DNA of 16,808 nucleotides from Beroe ovata (taxonomy: Eukaryota; Ctenophora; Nuda; Beroida; Beroidae). Below the pieces are notes generated by a model that did no database searches, had not been told where the DNA came from, and worked only from the letters and a program-made list of their open reading frames with translations. The stretch is from positions 371,880 through 388,687 of the forward strand of contig CAMPET010000030.1 of assembly GCA_946803715.1 (NCBI GenBank), written 5' to 3'. A program made the position numbers and the translations under genes. Shown piece after piece: positions 10,133 through 16,808 of this stretch; position 1 is the stretch's first letter; every line of letters begins with the position of its first letter.

Positions 10133-11653
10133 GCATGAACAACGTTATCTGTGTGAGCTGAAATCGTACATATTAGTTTAACTATTGAATAGTAATTATG
10201 ATAGACTTTTAATAATGTTGCTTTAACGCTGATTGAACTTGTGATTGCCCACTCTTGACAAAGGGTAATAAGGGTAACACGCGAAGGGCAACGCATCATG
10301 GCATGTATCATCACTGAGGTTACTATACAGCCAAGCCCCTGTGTGAACAATGTAATAAGCTGGATTGACATCAGGGATATCGTCATTACATAAGCTCTGT
10401 CTACAATACACACATGGTTATGATCCAGTTTTTGTACTTTGGTTTTCTCTGCCATCAGTATTAACTACTAAACACCTTGCTATTCCAAACTATACCACAC
10501 TTAATACCTTGCTCTGTGGTACAATCGTCACACACACAGGCTCCTCACACTGAATCTCATCACTCCAGATTCCGGATACCGCATTAGCAATCATCCCAAA
10601 TATGATATCATCAGCCCAACTTCATAGGTAATGGAACTACAATTTGAACTTCTGCCAAAGTCCCACTCTCCGGAACAGCAACTCCCCACCTTAAGTTGTG
10701 TATCTTGTGATGAATTTTTCCCTCCAGATATAACTATTTGAACGTAGTTATTTCTAGGAATGAAGAGGAAATTTTATACCCTCGATGGTTTCCTCCCCCA
10801 CAAAAACAATAATAGCATTATCGATGGAGACATTTGTCAAAGATAGCATAATCGATCGTTATTTTTATGCACCCATGCCCCTCCTAGACTTCTACAGCAC
10901 TTATTCCATTCAATACCTATTAGACACGCTTCCCTTGGTCGACACATCATTGATATTCATACCCTTGTATCATATTGGCCCGATTTAGTTATCCGAATTA
11001 TGAATTATTATTTTAGGATCAAGTAAAACCAACTTCTAAAGTACTATTGCTCCTGTGATACCACTTTCTGCACATACTAAGCACCTGACCCTAAAATAAC
11101 TGACAAACATTCCGATCTCTGATTGATGTTTTCAGGAAAAAAGTCCTCTTTCCTGCGATATTTGATAGCTCATTTGTAGCATCTCCATCAAACGCCATGG
11201 CTAATGACACCCGCTGAATCCTGATTTCCTTTGATATGAATGGGTTATAGTGTGTACAATCGATACTGGGGCATCGATTAATAACGATCACGTCACCTCA
11301 GTAAGATCGTATATGATTCTCTCTCTGCCCCCATTTCCCATGAAATTGGTCGCAATTGTGTCCCGTACTGGGTTAGTAGTGACTAGTGGTCTATTCATTA
11401 AGATGATTTCCTGTCCAAAACGTGAATAAGAGTTCTAGTCATTCGGATTGCGGAACCTATATGACGTCTGCAATAAGTCATCAGTCATCAACTGTTATAG
11501 ATTTACTCTCGCAGATCTTATTCTCGCAGATTTGTTTCAAACTCGATTGTTACGGATAGTTTATCAATCCACGATATTATATTGTTACCATCCTATTCAG
11601 GTTTTGCAACCTGAACCACTTTGACACCCAAGGTGTATACAGGCATCATCAGG

Positions 11654-14098
11654 ATGGCGCAGCTTGACAGTATCAGACCTCTAGATATGAAGAGACTCAG
11701 CGTAAGGAACCATCACGTGTCTAAAGAAAACGACAAGAAAATACTTGAACTAAGGTTAGTGAAACATTTCTTATTCTGATATCATTCACGCAGGCCGCAG
11801 GGCCCTAAGAATCATATGTGATATGCTCGATAAATAAAAGGGGGGTATTAAGGGAACACCCAGGTCCCTAATGGTGACCCCTTGGCGAATCCCTGGTAAA
11901 TCCCTATGCATTGATCTAAGAAGTGAAGTCAATCGCCTCACAGGTCACCTTGTGTCCATGTAAATCAAAGTGTTTTATCAATATTGTGACTTAATTCTAT
12001 TTTTCTTAACCAAATCAGCCGATTGAATTTCGCGATAAAGTTCATGAAATATTAAAATCAGTCACAATTCGCTACTTTTGCAGCTGGTTGTGGTACCTTG
12101 TTTTGAGTCGAATTTTTCGGTAATTTTATTAAAACTAATTTTTTGGGTTATTGATATACGTGAGCGTGTGCGCGTGAAATTAGAAGGATTCGTTTCTGAT
12201 GGCCAGATAACTTGTAGAAAATGAGAGAATCTTTTGGGAACCTGCCAAAGCAAAATTCCGCCAAACTAAAACAGGGAGGAGCGAGTTACTATTTGGTCCA
12301 TTATTCAGTCGATGCCTGATAGTGATTAGGATATGGTCTCATACAGATGTTCGCAGTATCGATCATCAGCTGTTATACTGAACAGCAGCTGGTCATATCT
12401 GGCAACATGACTTGTCATGGGGCACGAGCGGCTTCCTGGCTAGTAATAAAGAGAAATTTTAACAAAACATAATATATGTGTGTGTGTGTGTGTTACCCTG
12501 ACAAATTCAATTATGTTATACTGGTGGAAAGTTAACTAAAGTTGTAATGAATTTACCAAAAATAGAGGACTGCGTTGCTATAGCAACTGATCAAATACCG
12601 CAAATTGTTGAAAGTTACAACTACCAATACTGGGAACTACTGTAAACTGAAGTCCAGGTTTCAGTAAATATAGAAAGCACATTTCTCTCTTTCTTTGAAT
12701 TTCAGGTGATGCCTTCACTCGAGCCTAATCCTTTTATCTGATGAGAGTGTGATTGAGATAGCGTGAATGAGATGTTGAGAGAATGAATGAGTTCCGGTCT
12801 TCATTAAGTCGGGGAGGAGTGGGTAAATGAGTTTCTTAATCTCACGATGCATAATTTGTCAAAAAATACCCGTGATAAGCACTGCAATGACATACAAAGG
12901 ATGGCCGATTCCCGATAACACACCTTTGATGCTTTTGTTCACTTCACGTCATCTTCAAATGTTAAGCCCTCCTGCTTTTTTCTTACTTTTTTTGTTCTGT
13001 GGACATAAGTTGTATTGAATCCATTTCGGATGAATGATTAATCGCGCGATAGTCATTACAAATAATATATTCGTTATCCTGATTTCCTGATCTGACGTCA
13101 TGAACTCCCTCTTAGGAAGATATCGAACTCTGTGCTGCATGCGTGTGACAAAGACATCCAGGAGATGAGAGGCAAGTTCGGCAGACTCCAGACTGCAGCC
13201 AGATCACCAACTCAGTCAGACATGAGTGGGTCAATCAGAACCTCCAGATCTAACAGGTAATACTGTGATGTTCATAAGTATTCTGTTCAATGTTCGTCGA
13301 CATTATCGAATAGGCAACCTAAGTTGATGATTGGTATCATCGTTATGACATCACTTGCCCAGCTTTGCCGACTTGATAAATTATACCGTCACTTTGTCAG
13401 TCTCAAGAGTGATAGAAGACCTCAGAGTAAGAGTGTAACAGAATTCCCAGCTCCACCAACTCGAAGGTAGGTATGGCGAATATCGAATGTACCTTTTTTT
13501 CTCTTCTTCCCTTCTGCTGGCCGTGCAGGTAACTTGAAATTTCAACTAACATCCCGGCACTCTCTTTAGTGTTACAAGCGGCTCAATCAAAGTAAGGAAA
13601 TCAGAGAGCAAATCTCCGTCGCTATCTGGCGGCGAGAGTGGCGAGGCGGGGCGATCGTTTCCACGTGGTGGTACAAGCAGATCCAGTACCGGGGGATCCG
13701 TGAAGAAGCGGAGTGGTAGTTTGAAGAGCAGGAGATCGGAGATAGAAGCCCCGAACACGGGGGTCGAGAGAAAGGTATCTCACAGTTATTGTGAAGCTGT
13801 GGTTCACAGGGAAGAGGGCGGGGTGGATAGAATTGTACCGGGTGGACCGAGGATGAGATCCACATCAATGTTTGAGACAGGTCCCCTGGTCTTGTCACAC
13901 CAGAGCAGCATCCCGGAGACGGATCACGATGAGAGTGTTGATGAAGGAGCACCTGCAGTGGTGAGAGTAGGGGAGGAGGGAACACGCCCCATGGTGACCA
14001 TAACAGTGGAGGAGAGTGGAGAGATAAAGACTAACATGACCCTTGATGAGGCAGTCCTGAGTATGGGTGTGGATTGCCCCTACAAAGATCTCATCTGA
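11654..14098 (+). CDS. Uncharacterised basic Ser/Arg-rich protein, four exons
   Basis: Exons 11654-11754, 13116-13256, 13401-13466 and 13570-14098 join in frame across GT-AG introns, all in the same phase (the codon is split after its second base), giving 278 residues and TGA at 14096-14098. I do not recognise a family. The N-terminal 60 or so residues are charged and probably helical (MAQLDSIRPLDMKRLSV..., KENDKKILELRK, DKDIQEMRGKFGRLQ). Residues about 70-180 are rich in Ser, Arg, Lys and Gly with SIRTSRSNR, SGSIKVRKSESKSPS and KKRSGSLKSRRSE, which look disordered and phosphorylatable. The last 80 or so are acidic, ending TLDEAVLSMGVDCPYKDLI. The start is the first ATG of the exon, with a G at +4. 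The first intron is 1361 bp, far longer than others here. A further 5' exon is possible. No enzymatic motif or membrane segment is visible. Confidence 0.7.
11755..13115 (+). other. Long first intron of the Ser/Arg-rich gene
   Basis: It is bounded by GTTAGT at 11755 and CTCTTAG ending at 13115. A (TG)8 microsatellite sits at 12477-12492. No nested gene is supported; open frames of about 60 codons carry no recognised motif. Confidence 0.6.
12477..12492 (+). repeat. (TG)8 microsatellite
   Basis: Eight uninterrupted TG dinucleotides inside the long intron. Confidence 0.9.
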
Positions 14099-14708
14099 AT
14101 CAACGCGGACTATGATTGATCATCAAGAGCTAGGCGGGAAACATCTTGTATCAGAACAAAGGCAGTATGGGAACAGAGGTGCATGGGACCATGACCAGGT
14201 GGCATGTTGGCGTGAGATATGGACAAGACAAGTAAAATCATGGGAGGGAATAAATCAAATTGATGAGGAATGATGCTTGACCCTTTTTATTGAAGTCGAC
14301 AAACACTCTACAAGGATCAGTGATTATTGGTGTTGATTCCTTTTCCCCTTGTTTCTTGCCATAATTGTCTTCAACTTCAAGTGATGAACATTGATGTAAA
14401 TATGCACAAAACATGCAGATTTTCGACAAGCACCAACTTATTATGACGTTTCTTGTCCTGTGAACAGTGATGAAGTGACACAAACACATCATAATATTGA
14501 ACATCACATTGACTTCAGACAATACGTGTTCGGTATTTGACAAGTATGATAGGTGTCAATAGTATTTCAAACAAATATATGACTCTTTGTAGTATAAACA
14601 TGCATATTACATTGCTCAAGTAGTGATTGAATGACATTTGTAAAGCTCGAATTGAATGTTATGACAACTTTTAATAATAATATTACATTTTGTTTTCTAT
14701 CTAATAAA
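14099..14708 (+). other. Probable 3'UTR of the Ser/Arg-rich gene
   Basis: Non-coding AT-rich sequence after the TGA. AATAAA occurs at 14249-14254 and again at 14703-14708; the second lies in a strongly T-rich context and is my preferred signal. One TGTAAATA Pumilio-type word lies at 14395-14402. AGGTGTCA at about 14551-14558 is the reverse of the TGACACC word that clusters further downstream. Confidence 0.4.
14703..14708 (+). terminator. Candidate polyadenylation signal AATAAA
   Basis: AATAAA about 0.6 kb after the stop codon of the Ser/Arg-rich gene, followed by T-rich sequence. An alternative AATAAA lies at 14249-14254. Confidence 0.4.
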
Positions 14709-15137
14709 CTATGTCGTTTATTTTGAATTATTTTGTAAAAACATCGTTCTGTGAATAACTATCGAATGAGAGTGAAGAGTTCATCAAGCTTGTACGTACT
14801 CTATACTGAGTTGTGCATTACAATTCCTCTCAATAATCCTCGACAAGCATATGTATGATACAATCACTGTACTTTCTTATACTCAGTCATCAATGTGAAT
14901 CCGACATCCTGTTTTCTGCTAGTGCTATCAATATCACAACTTTTTCAGTTCAGTTAATTGTTGGTTCTTTAATTGTTTCTTATTAAACCGACAACTAAAT
15001 ATTCATGGTTTTGAATTAGAGGCTTCCCGAATCTAGTCCGACACCATTTTCATCGTTATTCTCAATTTGGTTGGGATTCAGTACCACAATTTGACACGAA
15101 ACAATACCTTTCTGATTATATACCCTGATTCCACTCG

Positions 15138-15246
15138 ACCTTGACACCACCCCACATTGGCTAGTTTTCACCCCATCTGCTCAGAGACACCACTGACATT
15201 CACCTTGACACCACCCCACATTGGCTAGTTTTCACCCCATCTGCTC
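15138..15246 (+). repeat. 45-bp direct repeat, offset 64 bp
   Basis: The segment at 15138-15182 recurs without change at 15202-15246; its core reads CCCACATTGGCTAGTTTTCA. The spacers are also related (AGAGACACCACTGACATT versus GGACACCACCGACCTGAC), so this looks like a tandem duplication of a 64-bp unit that has partly diverged. Confidence 0.9.
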
Positions 15247-16325
15247 GGACACCACCGACCTGACACCACATAATTCAATCGCAGCAGTACGCCAGTACAA
15301 CAATTTGGCACCACTTCATAGTTGCGCCACTGAAGGCAGAATACTGATGTCACATTACGACTATGGTGCCAGTTAAGTGTTCACATTGCCAAACTGCAAA
15401 GAGTACCGCCCTGACACCAGTTCCCCCTGACACTTAAAACCCTCCATCAGTTAACGTTCACTCCTCGTGAGACCACGTGATTCGACACAGCTAGCCAGGC
15501 ATCGGTTTTGACACCATTCTTCTCAGTGGTCAAGGCTAGACAAAGGAGGAGACTGATTGACCACACTGCATCTAAACACACTGCTTTACCGCGCCACATT
15601 ATTAACAAGTGGCCCGAATTTTGACCTGAAATCTAGATATTGGGCTATAACACAACAAGTCCCTGACCATTACAAAGTCATTGTTCTCTGCAATAACCAC
15701 GAACCACGTGTTTTGTCGTGCAAATCTACAACTTCACGCAGGCTACCAGCTTGTGAAAAACTCTCTCTCTCACAATTACAAGAAGTCAGTGATTTGTGTT
15801 TTCTCGTGCTTGTCTTGATGTTTCATAATAATTAGCAAATAGTGTGGGCGTTGCATTGCTCGTACTGTTGATAATAAAACTGAAACTTGTGGAGGTATCA
15901 AGGAAAACTAGCGAACAGTTTTTCTATCCAGTGTTGCTTTGATACCAGAGACTCACTGTGATGTTATCAATATCGTGCGGTGGCATCCGTCTGATTTGAC
16001 ACCGCCTTAGTTTGACACCGATCTACATTGCCACTGGGTCAACACCAGTTAGTTTAAGAACATGATTTATGTGGGTTGAACTTCGCAAGCATTCAGATCT
16101 ACACCAATCTCGTCTCTCGATAGAAAAGTGCGACGTAACTCAATGTGACACCAATTAGGTCTGAATTCTGACGTGGCCGGTGACACATCCTATCTGTCAC
16201 CACTTGAAACAGTTTGACATCAATCACGTATGATGTTTCTCCATCTCATTAACACCGCTAGGTATACGCTTATCAGAGCTGACAATTCATCAGGCTTAGA
16301 TCCTAGGTAGCTGGTGAGTGACACC
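15142..16325 (+). repeat. One-strand cluster of TGACACC words
   Basis: Exact TGACACC begins at 15142, 15206, 15261, 15412, 15509, 15997, 16013, 16146 and 16319, all on the plus strand. One-base variants occur between them (TGACACT, TGACACA, TGGCACC, TAACACC, TCAACACC). Spacing is irregular, from 16 to nearly 490 bp, so this is not a simple tandem array. The last copy directly abuts the ATG at 16326. It may be a degenerate old repeat or a cluster of protein-binding sites. Confidence 0.7.
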
Positions 16326-16749
16326 ATGGTCCGTGAGGAGATGTCCATAACCCTTCCTCCGACCAAAGATTGGCGAGCACTCGAGCAAATACGGTGGTCA
16401 AAGCTAGAAAGGGTGGGTTCATTACCTTTCCATCTTGCTTACCATCACTACACGCACATTGAAAAAGAGCGAAAAATAGATTCCATAGACCATTATGTTC
16501 CATGACTTTTTAATTGCAATTTTCTAGTTTTTTTTCACGCACAGAAATCATGCACATATATCATCATGGTAATATGTCAACTCTACTAGTATCCACTACA
16601 CTCGTCAGGACAATGAGATGTTCAAGAAGATACAGCGACACAGGTACATGAACATAATCCGGAGCATACAGCTGGAGAAGAGCATCAAGATCAAACACTA
16701 CGCGAGGGAAGAAGAGAACCTCACCATGAGGATGGACCGGCTTGATAAG
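16326..16749 (+). CDS. Small charged helical protein, first two exons (3' partial)
   Basis: Exon 1 (16326-16412) begins at an ATG in strong context (ACACCATGG), gives 29 codons and ends before GTGGGT. Exon 2 (16609-16749) follows a TCGTCAG acceptor and ends at AAG|GTGAGG; both junctions are phase 0. The 76 visible residues are highly charged and helical: KDWRALEQIRWSKLERDNEM runs across the junction, followed by a segment rich in Lys, Arg, Ile and Met (KKIQRHRYMNIIRSIQ, LEKSIKIKHYAREEENL). This suggests a coiled coil, perhaps a small cytoskeletal or ciliary protein, but I do not recognise the family. The gene continues past the window. The splice assignment is inference from frame agreement, and the first exon is the weaker of the two. 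Confidence 0.55.
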
Positions 16750-16808
16750 GTGAGGATGGGGTGACATGTGAGGAGGGGTGTCATGTGGTGAGGAGGGGTG
16801 ACATGTGG
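16750..16808 (+). repeat. GTGAGGAGGGGTGACATG minisatellite at the window edge
   Basis: Three units of 18-21 bp begin at the splice donor of the preceding exon: GTGAGGATGGGGTGACAT, GTGAGGAGGGGTGTCATGTG and GTGAGGAGGGGTGACATGTG. The first unit contains the donor GTGAGG itself. The array runs off the window, so its length is unknown. Confidence 0.8.

Larger units (their letters stand above)
8039..11653. other. Long gene-free interval between divergent genes
   Basis: About 3.6 kb of AT-rich sequence separates the starts of the minus-strand sulfotransferase and the plus-strand Ser/Arg-rich gene. Open frames up to 112 codons (10455-10117, minus) show no family motif, and I see no convincing chained exons. 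It probably holds the promoters and 5'UTRs of both genes. Unannotated exons of an unfamiliar gene cannot be excluded. Confidence 0.45.
14709..16325. other. Intergenic region upstream of the last gene
   Basis: No supportable gene. A 92-codon frame at 15557-15835 has no recognisable motif. The stretch from about 15140 on carries the TGACACC word cluster and the 64-bp duplication listed separately, and probably includes the promoter or 5'UTR of the gene that starts at 16326. Confidence 0.5.

Noticed and set aside
10117-10455. 112-codon minus-strand open frame with hydrophobic stretches
   Set aside because: It has no recognisable motif and no convincing neighbouring exons, and a frame of this length can arise by chance in 3.6 kb of non-coding DNA.
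12345-12400. Imperfect CAGCTG-containing inverted repeat
   Set aside because: The arms match only with an internal insertion, so it is too weak to call.
15557-15835. 92-codon plus-strand open frame
   Set aside because: It has no family resemblance and lies within the repeat-word region. It has no splice partners that extend it plausibly.
1-16808. tRNA, rRNA, transposase and CRISPR signals
   Set aside because: I looked for tRNA arm motifs, reverse transcriptase or transposase motifs, and spaced identical repeats, and saw none. A covariance-model or repeat-library search was not possible here.

Overview
This is nuclear DNA from an animal. All genes are split by GT-AG introns, most of them about 80-350 bp, with long AT-rich non-coding stretches between genes. 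One gene is an unmistakable Wnt ligand, a family found only in Metazoa. The compact introns and the divergent Wnt suggest an early-branching invertebrate, perhaps a sponge, but that is inference; the sequence alone does not name the species.

Layout. (1) Positions 2-2881, + strand: nine exons of a gene whose 5' end lies outside the window. It encodes a long Glu/Lys/Arg/Ala-rich helix built on a 24-bp coding repeat. A coiled coil follows, then a segment that looks like the microtubule-binding head of the dynein heavy-chain stalk, then a Lys-rich tail. A likely 3'UTR follows, with two Pumilio-type sites and AATAAA at 3707-3712. (2) Positions 4025-6093, + strand: a complete nine-exon Wnt gene of 351 codons, rebuilt here from splice sites and family motifs. 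(3) Positions 8038-6793, - strand: a two-exon type II membrane sulfotransferase most like the CHST15 (GalNAc4S-6ST) group, convergent with Wnt. (4) Positions 8039-11653: about 3.6 kb with no supportable gene, only a few small repeats and palindromes. (5) Positions 11654-14098, + strand: a four-exon gene for a basic, Ser/Arg-rich, probably disordered protein of 278 residues that I do not recognise. (6) Positions 14709-16325: non-coding, with a striking one-strand cluster of TGACACC words and a 64-bp duplication. (7) Positions 16326-16749 and beyond, + strand: the first two exons of a small charged, helical protein of unknown identity; its next intron begins with a minisatellite that runs off the window.

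The genes do not form a pathway in any obvious way. The only biological link is loose: Wnt is a secreted ligand, and CHST15-type enzymes sulfate glycosaminoglycans, which are known to bind Wnts. The most notable observations are the dynein-stalk-like head in a non-dynein context, the Wnt lacking the paired Cys-Cys of its C-terminal fingertip, and the TGACACC cluster whose last copy abuts a start codon.
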